Below the pieces are notes generated by a model. The model had not been told where the DNA came from and did no database searches. It saw only the letters and a list, made by a program, of their open reading frames with translations. Shown here one piece after another: positions 16,851 to 24,464 of a DNA stretch of 49,278 bases. Source of the stretch: Ruminococcus sp. (lineage in GTDB: Bacteria; Bacillota; Clostridia; Oscillospirales; Ruminococcaceae); assembly GCA_015066785.1 (NCBI GenBank), contig SVNT01000009.1, positions 1 to 49,278 of the forward strand. The letters run 5' to 3'. Numbering within the stretch: position 1 is the first letter of the stretch; each line of letters starts with the position of its first letter. A program made the position numbers and the translations under genes.

Positions 16851-17927
16851 ATGGAAAGGAAAAACTACATCGACAATATCCGCTGGGTAACGGTGGTTAT
16901 TGTCGTTCTGTACCACATAATCTACATCTTCAACAATAGCGGAGTTATTACAAACCTCGATGTGAAGGGAGTGCCACAGCTCGATGTCTTCCTCTCCTTT
17001 GTCTACCCGTGGTTTATGAACCTTCTCTTTGTTGTCGGTGGGATGAGCGCAAACTATTCCCTGCAAAAACGAACACCCAAAGAATTTATTGCTCAGCGTG
17101 CAAAGACGATACTCGTTCCGTCGATATGTGGAATTTTCATCTTCGGCTGGATAAGCGGCTGGGTGACGAATCAGTGCGTTGATATGTTTATGGGCGGCGG
17201 CGACGCTATTCCCGCAGTGATAAAATACCTAATCTACTGTATGATGGGCATAGGCCCCATGTGGTTTGCACATGAGCTGTTCCTCTTTTCCGCAATACTT
17301 CTTCTTGTAAGAAAGATTGACAAGAAGGAAAAGCTGCTTGCCCTCGGTGAAAAGACAAATATATGGGCGATTATTCTTCTTGTAGTCGCTGTATGGCTGT
17401 CATCGCTTGTACTCAACACCCCGATGATTGAGGTTTACCGCAACGGAATATACTTTTTCATGTTCCTGCTCGGATACTATGTTTTCTCTCACGAAAATGT
17501 AACCGATATTCTGGTGAAATACAAAGTCCCGATGATTATTGCGGCCGTTGTTTTCAACGGAATATACGCCTGCATTCACTACGGCGAAAATTACGCCTCG
17601 ACAGCTACGCTGAAATCCCCGCTTGCAAACATTGCCGCCTGGACGGGAGTGCTTGCGGTAATCGGCTCGTTCAAGGCGTGGTTCAACTTCAAAAACAAAT
17701 TCACAAGCTATATGACAAAACGGAATTTTGCGTTCTATGTCCTGCACTACCCCATTATGATACTTGTCGCATACTTTGCGGCAAAGGTTGCGGGAATTTC
17801 CGTGGTCGTTACATATTTCCTCATGCTTGCGGCGGAGATTGTATTCCTGCCGTTACTGTACGAAGTAATTTCGAGAATACCTGTGCTAAAGCTGATTATT
17901 CTCGGAATTCCGTCAGAAAAGAACTGA
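16851..17927 (+). CDS. Membrane acyltransferase (acyltransferase-3 family)
   Basis: A 358-residue polytopic protein of the acyltransferase-3 family, which O-acylates extracytoplasmic glycans. The N terminus shows the signature YIDNIRWVTVVIVVLYH with its conserved Arg and catalytic-type His. About ten hydrophobic segments follow, and MTKRNFAFYVLHYP near residue 285 is another family hallmark. The substrate cannot be told. It lies 19 bp after trkH and ends at a strong terminator, so it is probably the third gene of the trk transcript, though no link to K+ uptake is evident. Confidence 0.87.
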   Translation: MERKNYIDNIRWVTVVIVVLYHIIYIFNNSGVITNLDVKGVPQLDVFLSFVYPWFMNLLFVVGGMSANYSLQKRTPKEFIAQRAKTILVPSICGIFIFGWISGWVTNQCVDMFMGGGDAIPAVIKYLIYCMMGIGPMWFAHELFLFSAILLLVRKIDKKEKLLALGEKTNIWAIILLVVAVWLSSLVLNTPMIEVYRNGIYFFMFLLGYYVFSHENVTDILVKYKVPMIIAAVVFNGIYACIHYGENYASTATLKSPLANIAAWTGVLAVIGSFKAWFNFKNKFTSYMTKRNFAFYVLHYPIMILVAYFAAKVAGISVVVTYFLMLAAEIVFLPLLYEVISRIPVLKLIILGIPSEKN

Positions 17928-17929
17928 AA

Positions 17930-17964
17930 AAGGCCGTATTCCATTCAGGGATACGGCTTTTTTG
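17930..17964 (+). terminator. Terminator of the trk-acyltransferase operon
   Basis: Arms GCCGTAT and ATACGGC with a T run (TTTTTTG) a few bases past the acyltransferase stop codon. Confidence 0.85.
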
Positions 17965-17972
17965 TCGCAATA

Positions 17973-18001
17973 TTGAAAATTACAGAAAATAATGTTATAA
18001 T
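17973..18001 (+). promoter_or_regulatory. Promoter of the cobalamin-riboswitch operon
   Basis: TTGAAA (17973-17978), 17-bp spacer and TATAAT (17996-18001), eight bases before the aptamer. Confidence 0.7.
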
Positions 18002-18008
18002 ATTTCTG

Positions 18009-18162
18009 CTGTACGGGGAAACAGGTGAAAATCCTGTGCGAGCCCGTCGCCGTAAGTCACATTATGCTCCCTACCTATCCGACAACCGCAGTCGGAAAAA
18101 AACCATTGGGATTTTCCTGAGAAGGCGGTATGGTGAAGTGACAAGTCGGAATATCCGTACAG
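18009..18162 (+). promoter_or_regulatory. Cobalamin riboswitch
   Basis: The closing stem is CTGTACGG (18009-18016) with CCGTACAG (18155-18162). Between them are the core features of cobalamin aptamers: GGGGAAACAGGTGAAAATCC, a GCCCGTCGCC box in place of the classic B12 box, internal hairpins, and a 3' AAGTCGGAATATCC. About 60 bases of stem-forming sequence follow before the GGAG site of the first gene; no T-tract terminator is seen, so control may be at translation. Confidence 0.85.
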
Positions 18163-18235
18163 TCTGAACTCTCACGGAGTATTGCGAGCGCCGAGAAGTG
18201 AGAAAAAAATAAAATTTCAAAAAAGGAGAATAGCT

Positions 18236-18682
18236 ATGAAATTCAGACTGTTCAGAAAATCATCGGCAACGCTCCTGTCGGTAATGCTTATTGCGGTTAT
18301 GGCATTTGCTGTTTCAGGATGCAAAAACGATACACCCTCCGCAGATGTTGTTTCGCAGAAAAACGAAATAACAATACAATCCGTCGGAGAGGGAGAAAAA
18401 ACATTCACATTTTCCGTTATTGACAAGGACAAGAACGAAACCCGTTTCGATGTGAAAACAGACAAGGAAACCGTCGGCGAGGCACTCCTCGAATACGGGC
18501 TGATTTCGGGAGAGGAAAGTCAGTACGGTCTTTATGTAAAGACGGTAAACGGAATAACAGCAGACTTCGACAAGGACGGAGTTTACTGGGCATTCTACAT
18601 CAATGACAGCTACGCCGTTTCGGGAGTGGACACAACGCCGATAACAGAGGGCGAGGTCTACTCTTTCAGGATAGAAAAATAA
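18236..18682 (+). CDS. DUF4430 lipoprotein, probable cobamide-binding partner
   Basis: A 148-residue lipoprotein. Residues 1-24 form a signal peptide ending in a lipobox with Cys (VSGCK). Residues ~55-148 form a DUF4430 domain with TVGEALLEYGLISG, YGLYVKTVNG, YWAFYIND and GVDTTPI. DUF4430 is related to the C-terminal domain of the B12 carriers transcobalamin and intrinsic factor, as established for the family. The gene follows a cobalamin riboswitch and ends two bases before an ECF-type S component. I infer that it captures cobalamin or a precursor outside the cell and hands it to that transporter. The start follows AAAGGAG. Confidence 0.88.
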   Translation: MKFRLFRKSSATLLSVMLIAVMAFAVSGCKNDTPSADVVSQKNEITIQSVGEGEKTFTFSVIDKDKNETRFDVKTDKETVGEALLEYGLISGEESQYGLYVKTVNGITADFDKDGVYWAFYINDSYAVSGVDTTPITEGEVYSFRIEK

Positions 18683-18683
18683 G

Positions 18684-19202
18684 ATGAAGATAACTGTAAA
18701 AGAAACTGTAATCTTTGCAATGCTCGGTGCAATAATGTATGTGTCAAAGGTGATAATGGAGTTTGTCCCGAACATTCACCTTATCGGCGTATTCACTGTT
18801 GCGCTGACGGTGGTATACAGAAAAAAAGCCCTCTGGCCCATATATGTCTATGTGGCGCTTACGGGATTTTTCTCGGGCTTTGCAACCTGGTGGATTCCCT
18901 ATCTGTACATTTGGGCAGTCCTGTGGGGGATGACAATGCTCCTGCCACGTAAAATCCCGAAGAAAATCGCACCTGTCGTATATATGCTCGTCTGCTCGGC
19001 ACACGGTTTTCTTTACGGAACGCTCTATGCACCTTCGCAGGCACTTTTATTCGGATTGGATTTCAAAGAGACGCTTGCCTGGATTGCGGCAGGTTTACCG
19101 TGGGATGTAGTTCACGGAATTTCAAATCTCATCTGCGGAATACTGATTGTCCCGATAATTTCCGTAATACGCTTAACGGAAAAGAAATCGACCGCAAAAT
19201 AA
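18684..19202 (+). CDS. ECF transporter S component, predicted cobalamin uptake
   Basis: A 172-residue membrane protein with five to six hydrophobic segments, the size and pattern of substrate-binding S components of ECF vitamin transporters (opening KITVKETVIFAMLGAIMYVSK). Its start overlaps the end of the DUF4430 lipoprotein region by spacing (one base after the stop), so the two are coupled. The riboswitch upstream makes cobalamin or a cobinamide the likely substrate, as in CbrT-type S components. The shared ECF energising module is not in this window and must be encoded elsewhere. Substrate is inference. Confidence 0.85.
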   Translation: MKITVKETVIFAMLGAIMYVSKVIMEFVPNIHLIGVFTVALTVVYRKKALWPIYVYVALTGFFSGFATWWIPYLYIWAVLWGMTMLLPRKIPKKIAPVVYMLVCSAHGFLYGTLYAPSQALLFGLDFKETLAWIAAGLPWDVVHGISNLICGILIVPIISVIRLTEKKSTAK

Positions 19203-19205
19203 ATC

Positions 19206-19242
19206 AAGGGTACTGAGTTTGTCGCTCAGTACCCTTTGTTTT
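19206..19242. terminator. Bidirectional terminator between the B12 locus and the HD-GYP gene
   Basis: Perfect 12-bp arms AAGGGTACTGAG and CTCAGTACCCTT around a 7-nt loop. TTTGTTTTA follows on the plus strand. It lies between convergent genes. Confidence 0.85.
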
Positions 19243-20320
19243 ATGAGATTGCATCGCTCGTTTCTGCTATATGCTGTTCCATTTCCTTTATCATCCCCTC
19301 AAGCTCGTCGTGAAGCTCAAAGAAAACATCGAGGATTTCCGCCTCGAAGCCCTCTCCCCTGTCGGGAGCCATTATCTTAAACGCCTCGTCAACGGACATT
19401 CCTTCCTTGTACTGTCGCTTTGATACCAATGCATCGAATACATCGGTAATTGCAAGTATTCTTGCCGACAGCGGAATTTCCTTGCCTGCAAGACCTTCGG
19501 GATAGCCTTTTCCGTTCCACTTTTCGTGATGATAGCGTGCCATATCGCAGGCAACCTTCAAAAAGTCCTGCGAAACGATGCTGTTCATATTGTTGCTTAT
19601 CATATCGGCACCTGCTTTTGCGTGCGATTTGATAGTCTCATACTCCTCGGAGGTAAGTTTACCCGGCTTACTGAGTACAGCGTCGGGAATGGTAATCTTT
19701 CCGATGTCGTGCAGAGGTGCGGCGCTTCTCATATTTTCAAGAAGTGCAATGTCAAGTTCATCGGAATACAGACCCTTTTCTATCATTTTTTCCGCAAGGA
19801 GCATAGTGTACGCACTTGTTCTCTTTACATGCTCTCCCGTTGTACCGTCACGACTTTCAATTACATTCGCCATTGTAATAATGACATCGTGCTGCATTTT
19901 CGTTATCTGCGAAAGCTGGATTGCCACCATTCTCTCAAGGCTCTTACGATACTCCTCAAGCTCAATCATACGGGCAACACGTTTTCTCATAATCTGAGGA
20001 ATAAACGGCTTGCCGATATAATCCACCGCACCCATATCGAAACATTTTTCTTCCGTTTCGCTACTCTTGTCGGCCGTGAGAAATATTACGGGAATTTTAC
20101 ACCATATTTCGTCACTGCGCAGTCTTTCCATAACCTCAAAACCGTCCATTTCAGGCATCTGGATGTCAAGAAGAATTGCAGACGGTGTATGCCTTGAAAG
20201 ATACTCGAAAGCAAGCCTTCCCGAATTTATGGCGGCCACCTTGTACTCCTCCGAAAGCAGTCGCTGTGCAATTATAAGATTTGATTTGTCATCATCAATC
20301 ACAAGTATGGTTTTTTTCAT
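19241..20320 (-). CDS. HD-GYP response regulator (c-di-GMP phosphodiesterase)
   Basis: A 359-residue two-domain protein. The N-terminal receiver has ILVIDDD, the phospho-acceptor Asp at residue 52 (LLDIQMPEMDG), a Thr near 85 and KPF near 105. The C-terminal HD-GYP domain has HDIGK with H204/D205 and HHEKWNGKGYP near 264, so metal ligands and the GYP loop look intact. Such proteins degrade cyclic di-GMP under control of a sensor kinase, but no kinase gene is adjacent. It follows the chromate-transporter pair by 49 bp without a clear terminator, so read-through is possible. Confidence 0.93.
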   Translation of the reverse strand: MKKTILVIDDDKSNLIIAQRLLSEEYKVAAINSGRLAFEYLSRHTPSAILLDIQMPEMDGFEVMERLRSDEIWCKIPVIFLTADKSSETEEKCFDMGAVDYIGKPFIPQIMRKRVARMIELEEYRKSLERMVAIQLSQITKMQHDVIITMANVIESRDGTTGEHVKRTSAYTMLLAEKMIEKGLYSDELDIALLENMRSAAPLHDIGKITIPDAVLSKPGKLTSEEYETIKSHAKAGADMISNNMNSIVSQDFLKVACDMARYHHEKWNGKGYPEGLAGKEIPLSARILAITDVFDALVSKRQYKEGMSVDEAFKIMAPDRGEGFEAEILDVFFELHDELEGMIKEMEQHIAETSDAIS

Positions 20321-20369
20321 AACGACTTCTCCTTATATCTGAGAAAAAATATCAACAACAGAAGAATAA

Positions 20370-20957
20370 TCAGAGTCCCAGTGCAAAGCCTGCGATTATT
20401 CCGACCGCTGCGGAAATAACGATAATGATAATAGGATGTACCTTTTTGAATGCCAGAACTGACATCACTCCGAAAAGGGCGAGCGAAATGTAAAACGGCG
20501 CTCCCGTGAAAACTGATGTGTTCACTCCCTCAGGGAAGAATACCGTTGTGCCGATACTTACAACCGCAGAACCTATCATTCCTATAACGGCAGGCTTGAG
20601 GCCTGACATACAACCCTTGACAACCTTGCTGTTACGGAATTTATCGAAGCATTTTGCAACTATAAGGATTATCATGAATGACGGAGTAACTACGCCGAGG
20701 GTAGCGCAGATACCGCCGAGAATTCCCCCGAAAAAACCGTATGCAGTGCCCATCTGATTTCCGACGAAAGTGGAAATGTTGATTGCAAACGGGCCTGGAG
20801 TACTTTCGCTGACTGCAATGAAATCGACTATCTGTTCATTCGTCATCCAGCCTTTTTCGATAACCTCAGCCTGCACCAGCGGAAGCATTGCATATCCGCC
20901 GCCAAAGGTGAAAAGTCCGATTTTGAAGAATGTGAGAAAAAGCTCAAGAAAAATCAT
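20370..20957 (-). CDS. chrA: Chromate transporter family protein, second half-size subunit
   Basis: A 195-residue membrane protein equal to one half of a long-chain ChrA. FFKIGLFTFGGGYAMLP and SESTPGPFAINISTFVG are the family signatures. Paired short ChrA proteins are known to act together, with the two halves inserted in opposite orientation. Its ATG overlaps the upstream chrA stop by four bases, so it is translationally coupled. In gut anaerobes these pairs need not move chromate; the natural substrate is uncertain. Confidence 0.9.
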   Translation of the reverse strand: MIFLELFLTFFKIGLFTFGGGYAMLPLVQAEVIEKGWMTNEQIVDFIAVSESTPGPFAINISTFVGNQMGTAYGFFGGILGGICATLGVVTPSFMIILIVAKCFDKFRNSKVVKGCMSGLKPAVIGMIGSAVVSIGTTVFFPEGVNTSVFTGAPFYISLALFGVMSVLAFKKVHPIIIIVISAAVGIIAGFALGL

Positions 20958-21526
20958 TTCTTAACCTCCTTCTTCATTGCAACAAAAGAATAAATAAGAC
21001 CGATTATCGCACTTGAAATAATAACGATAAGTACATTGACATCAAGCACCGCCGCAAGAATAAACGCAAGTGCCGCAATAATGTAGGAAATAGGATTCTT
21101 CGGGCACTGCTTGTACATCGACCAGAGTGCCTTGACAATAAGCGCAAGCACCCCTGCTCTTATGCCGAAGAACGCGTACTGTACCGCCTTCAGCTCACGG
21201 AATTCACTGAGAATATAAGAAATCACCGTAATGATGAGGAACGACGGAAGCACTACACCGAGTGTACAGAAGAACGCCCCGAAAAATCCTGCCGTACGAT
21301 AGCCGACAAATGTCGCTGTGTTGATTGCGATAGGGCCGGGCGTAGACTCCGCAATGGCGACGATTTCAAGTATGTCTTCGTCCGTGAGCCATTTCTTGTT
21401 TTCGCACACTTCCTTCTGGATAAGCGGAATCATAGCATATCCGCCGCCGAAAGTGAATGCGCCTATTTTGAAAAATGTCACGAACAGTTGAAGTATTACA
21501 GAAAGCTTGTTTTTTCTTTCGTTCAA
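20954..21526 (-). CDS. chrA: Chromate transporter family protein, first half-size subunit
   Basis: A 190-residue partner of the downstream chrA gene with the same signatures (FFKIGAFTFGGGYAMIP, ESTPGPIAINTATFVG). The predicted start is TTG (21524-21526), preceded at a rather long distance by AAGGGAAG, so the true start is less certain than for its neighbours. Four to six hydrophobic segments are visible. The two proteins are clearly homologous to each other but diverged, as in other short ChrA pairs. Confidence 0.88.
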   Translation of the reverse strand: MNERKNKLSVILQLFVTFFKIGAFTFGGGYAMIPLIQKEVCENKKWLTDEDILEIVAIAESTPGPIAINTATFVGYRTAGFFGAFFCTLGVVLPSFLIITVISYILSEFRELKAVQYAFFGIRAGVLALIVKALWSMYKQCPKNPISYIIAALAFILAAVLDVNVLIVIISSAIIGLIYSFVAMKKEVKK

Positions 21527-21561
21527 GATTCAATTCTTCCCTTCAATTTTTATGCTATAAA

Positions 21562-21590
21562 ATTTTACCACAAAATCCGCTTGAAATCAA
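21562..21590 (-). promoter_or_regulatory. Promoter of the chrA pair
   Basis: TTGATT (21585-21590), 17-bp spacer and TAAAAT (21562-21567) on the minus strand. Confidence 0.5.
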
Positions 21591-21621
21591 TGCTTTTATA
21601 TAAACAAACCCGTTTTTGCAA

Positions 21622-21653
21622 GAAAAACCCCGCAAGAAAATCTTCCTGCGGGG
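21622..21653 (-). terminator. Terminator of trpB
   Basis: Arms CCCCGCA and TGCGGGG (21628-21653), followed on the minus strand by TTTTTC, eight bases past the trpB stop. Confidence 0.85.
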
Positions 21654-21660
21654 AGAGTTC

Positions 21661-22881
21661 TTATCTTATGCCGTATTTTTCGATAACATAGTCCATATCC
21701 TTGTCGCCTCTGCCCGAAAGGTTGATGAGAATTGAACCCTTGCCCATCTTCTTTGCAAGCTTCATGCCGTATGCAACAGCGTGTGAGCTTTCGATAGCGG
21801 GGATAATACCCTCCATTCTTGATAGTGCAAAGAATGCGTCAATAGTTTCATCGTCGTTGACAACATCGTAATTTACTCTTCCGAGGTCGTGGAGGAAAGC
21901 GTGTTCAGGGCCCGATGAAGGATAGTCAAGACCGCTTGCAACCGAGTAAACAGGAGCAGGCTCGCCGTTTTCATCCTTGAGCATAATACTGTTGAAGCCG
22001 TGCATAACGCCCTCTGTTCCGTACTTGAGGCTTGCTGCATGGTCGCCGAGCTTTTCTCCTCTTCCGAGAGGTTCAATTCCGTAAATTTCAACGGGGTCAT
22101 TCAAAAATCCCGAGAAAAGTCCCATAGCGTTGGAACCGCCGCCTACACAAGCAACGATTGCGTTGGGAAGGTGTCCTGTCATTTCGAGGAACTGCTCTCT
22201 TGATTCAATACCTACAACACTCTGGAAATCTCTTACCATCATCGGGAAGGGATGAGGGCCGAGTACCGAGCCTATGCAGTAAATTGAATCCTTGTATTCC
22301 TTGCTGTAAGCGTCAAAAGCGGCGTCAACAGCTTCCTTGAGCGTCTGGAGACCGTGTGTTACCTCAACGACATTAGCGCCGAGGATTTTCATTCTTGCAA
22401 CATTGGGAGCCTGCTTCTTGATGTCAACAGAACCCATATAGATGTCACATTCAAGTCCGAAATAAGCCGCCGCTGTTGCGAGTGCAACGCCGTGCTGACC
22501 TGCGCCTGTTTCTGCGATAACCTTCTTCTTGCCCATATATTTTGCAAGAAGCGCCTCACCCATACAGTGATTGAGCTTATGCGCACCCGAATGATTAAGG
22601 TCTTCTCTCTTTGCGTAAAGCTGAACTCTTCCGCCGAGAGCGTCAGAAAGTCTTTCGAGATGAGTAACGGGAGTAGGTCTTCCCTGGAATTCCTTTCTTA
22701 TTCTTCTGAGCTCTGCGATGAATTTTCTTGACTGGCAGATTGAGTAGTAAGCCTCTGTAATTTCTGCCATAGCAGCCTTGAGCTTTTCGTCGACATAAAC
22801 GCCACCGTATTTTCCGAAATAGCCGTTTGCGTCGGGGTAGTTGTTGAAATATGTGTCAAATTCAATACCGTTGTGTATCAT
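21661..22881 (-). CDS. trpB: Tryptophan synthase beta chain, stand-alone
   Basis: A PLP enzyme that joins indole and serine to make tryptophan. The 406-residue chain shows the PLP-lysine motif GAHKLN near residue 99, the catalytic Glu in ETGAGQHG and the phosphate loop GGGSNA. It is canonical in length but diverged around the lysine ([17 protein letters not shown] instead of the usual HTGAHKINN). No trpA or other trp gene lies within several kilobases, so it probably works alone on free indole. A Trp-specific T-box leader precedes it, and GGAGGG lies before the ATG. Confidence 0.93.
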   Translation of the reverse strand: MIHNGIEFDTYFNNYPDANGYFGKYGGVYVDEKLKAAMAEITEAYYSICQSRKFIAELRRIRKEFQGRPTPVTHLERLSDALGGRVQLYAKREDLNHSGAHKLNHCMGEALLAKYMGKKKVIAETGAGQHGVALATAAAYFGLECDIYMGSVDIKKQAPNVARMKILGANVVEVTHGLQTLKEAVDAAFDAYSKEYKDSIYCIGSVLGPHPFPMMVRDFQSVVGIESREQFLEMTGHLPNAIVACVGGGSNAMGLFSGFLNDPVEIYGIEPLGRGEKLGDHAASLKYGTEGVMHGFNSIMLKDENGEPAPVYSVASGLDYPSSGPEHAFLHDLGRVNYDVVNDDETIDAFFALSRMEGIIPAIESSHAVAYGMKLAKKMGKGSILINLSGRGDKDMDYVIEKYGIR

Positions 22882-22929
22882 AGTTTTTCCCTCCGTTTAT
22901 ATAAAATATATGTGTTTGTTTTCGTGTGT

Positions 22930-22968
22930 TCAGTGTGAGCATCGCCATCGTTTCGTTAAAAGTTTCAT
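22930..22968 (-). CDS. Short leader peptide upstream of trpB (MKLLTKRWRCSH)
   Basis: A 12-codon frame whose ATG (22966-22968) follows AAAGGAGAA at ideal spacing, so translation is likely. It lies after the T-box terminator and 48 bases before the trpB start. It contains one Trp codon between two Arg codons and ends in TGA. It may add a second layer of control, or simply be a translated upstream frame. Confidence 0.5.
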   Translation of the reverse strand: MKLLTKRWRCSH

Positions 22969-22995
22969 AGTTATTCTCCTTTTATCGCTGTCGGG

Positions 22996-23285
22996 GAATA
23001 AAAAATGCCCCTGACAGAAACTTCAATGTATCTGTCAAGGACGAATAAATTACTTATCCGCGGTGCCACCTTGATTTGCAGTTTTTACTGCACTCTTTAC
23101 AGGATACCAGCATATCCCAGACAACTGACGTATGTCACACGTCGCAGAATACTCTGTACCGTAGTACATTTGACTGCGCCCTCAGCGGTCCATTTGATAA
23201 TCTGTTTTTCACCCGACTCTCAGCACCACGGGCTCTCTGTGGAAGCATAATTACCTTTATCTCCGCGTCAACGGTTTAATTAATT
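22996..23285 (-). promoter_or_regulatory. T-box leader, tryptophan (UGG) specifier
   Basis: On the minus strand the leader shows the T-box core GGTGGCACCGCG (23059-23070), an antiterminator region, and a terminator hairpin 23000-23040 (CCTTGACAGA/TCTGTCAGGGG then TTTTTTATT). In stem I the specifier position reads TGG, then A, CCGC and TGAG. Base arms GCGG/CCGC pair around it, so uncharged tRNA-Trp is the likely effector. The second T-box in this window has the same register. Confidence 0.9.
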
Positions 23286-23291
23286 TATATC

Positions 23292-23320
23292 AGTATATCA
23301 CCGAGGTTTATTTTTGTCAA
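23292..23320 (-). promoter_or_regulatory. Promoter of the trpB T-box operon
   Basis: TTGACA (23315-23320), 17-bp spacer and TATACT (23292-23297) on the minus strand. Confidence 0.8.
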
Positions 23321-23368
23321 TACTTTTTGGAATTTTTTATACTCACCGCCCCGCAGGATTATCATCAC

Positions 23369-23398
23369 TATTGCCATTACGGCGCAGATTGTGGTATA
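23369..23398 (+). promoter_or_regulatory. Promoter of the MmcQ/YjbR - DUF2461 pair
   Basis: TTGCCA and TATAAT separated by 18 bp on the plus strand, ending about 18 bp before the start codon at 23417. Confidence 0.55.
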
Positions 23399-23416
23399 AT
23401 AACTGCAGGTGATTTT

Positions 23417-23758
23417 ATGACACGAGAAGAATATCTTGACTTTTGCAGAACTCTCCCGCTGACCGAAGTTGACCAGCCGTTTGACGAGGATTTCGACACC
23501 TATGTTGCAAGGCACTCGGACAACCGAAAGTGGTACGCACTCGTACTGACCGTCAACGGAAGGCTTGCGGTAAATATGAAATGCGACCCTATGGAAGCCG
23601 ACTTCCTGCGCAGTGCGTTTGAAGGAGTTATTCCTGCATACCACATGAACAAAGTACACTGGAACACCGTTTTTCTCGACTCGGATGTGCCCGACGACGA
23701 GATTTTCCGTATGACCGAAAACAGCTATTCGCTTACAGCCAAAAAGAAAAGGAGATAA
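23417..23758 (+). CDS. MmcQ/YjbR family protein
   Basis: A 113-residue soluble protein of the MmcQ/YjbR group, which has a CyaY-like fold and may bind DNA. The start MTREEYLDFCRTLP follows GGTG by four bases; an earlier in-frame ATG at 23327 would precede the promoter. WYALVLTVNGRLAVNMKCDP, then a segment with YHMNKVHWNTV and ending at FRMTENSYSLTAKK, is the family pattern. It is three bases from the DUF2461 gene. Role in this organism unknown. Confidence 0.85.
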   Translation: MTREEYLDFCRTLPLTEVDQPFDEDFDTYVARHSDNRKWYALVLTVNGRLAVNMKCDPMEADFLRSAFEGVIPAYHMNKVHWNTVFLDSDVPDDEIFRMTENSYSLTAKKKRR

Positions 23759-23761
23759 ATT

Positions 23762-24424
23762 ATGCCGTTTTCACCCGAATCAATCGACTTCCTGTTTGAA
23801 AACAGAATGCACGACAGCAAGGAATGGTTCAACGCCCACAAGGACGACTACAACAGACTTGTCATAGTTCCGATGACCGAGCTTGTAAACGACCTTGCTC
23901 CGACAATGATGAAAATTGACAAGCTGATTGTCTGCGACCCGAGGAGAATTTCACGGATATACCGTGACGCAAGACTCCACCCCGACTCGATTTTCCGTGA
24001 CCATATATGGTACACCTTCAGCCGTGTCCGTGAGCAGTATATGTCGTTACCGGGATTTTATTTTTCCGTCGGTGCGCAGGGAATGAGCTTCGGCTGCGGA
24101 TATTACTGCGCAAAGCCCGCAACAATGGAAGCTGTAAGGCAGCTTATCCTTGCCGATGACGAAAGCTTTCTGAAAGCCTTCAAAGCGGTGAAAACGCAGA
24201 AGAGCTTTGAGCTTTACGGGGATTTATACAAGAAAAACAGATTTCCCGACCAGCCGCCCGAAAAATGCAACTGGCTCAACCGCCGCAGCATAGGACTTTC
24301 GGGAGAAATCACCGAACCCAAAATAATGTTCACTGACAAACTGGCACCGCACATTGCAAAGGAGTTTAAAAAAATTGCCTGCGTATATGATTTATATATG
24401 AAAGCAGAAATGTCAATACAATAA
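23762..24424 (+). CDS. DUF2461 family protein
   Basis: A 220-residue soluble protein recognised as DUF2461 from the blocks NRMHDSKEWFNAHKDDY, RRISRIYRDARLHPD and FRDHIWYTFSRVREQ. The biochemical role of the family is unknown. It begins three bases after the MmcQ/YjbR stop codon and has an AAAAGGAGA ribosome site, so the two form an operon. A strong bidirectional hairpin follows. Confidence 0.88.
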   Translation: MPFSPESIDFLFENRMHDSKEWFNAHKDDYNRLVIVPMTELVNDLAPTMMKIDKLIVCDPRRISRIYRDARLHPDSIFRDHIWYTFSRVREQYMSLPGFYFSVGAQGMSFGCGYYCAKPATMEAVRQLILADDESFLKAFKAVKTQKSFELYGDLYKKNRFPDQPPEKCNWLNRRSIGLSGEITEPKIMFTDKLAPHIAKEFKKIACVYDLYMKAEMSIQ

Positions 24425-24427
24425 AAG

Positions 24428-24463
24428 TACCCCCACAGGATTTGATTCCTGCGGGGGTATTGT
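24428..24463. terminator. Bidirectional terminator between convergent genes
   Basis: Arms TACCCCCACAGGA and TCCTGCGGGGGTA with one mismatch, between the DUF2461 stop and the acyl-CoA synthetase stop. T-rich sequence follows on the plus strand and a TTTT on the minus strand. Confidence 0.85.
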
Positions 24464-24464
24464 A

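Larger units (their letters stand above)
22882..23416. other. Divergent regulatory region between trpB and the MmcQ/YjbR gene
   Basis: The minus strand carries, from the outside in, a promoter, the T-box leader and a 12-codon reading frame, all listed separately. The plus strand carries the promoter of the MmcQ/YjbR gene overlapping the far end. Confidence 0.8.
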
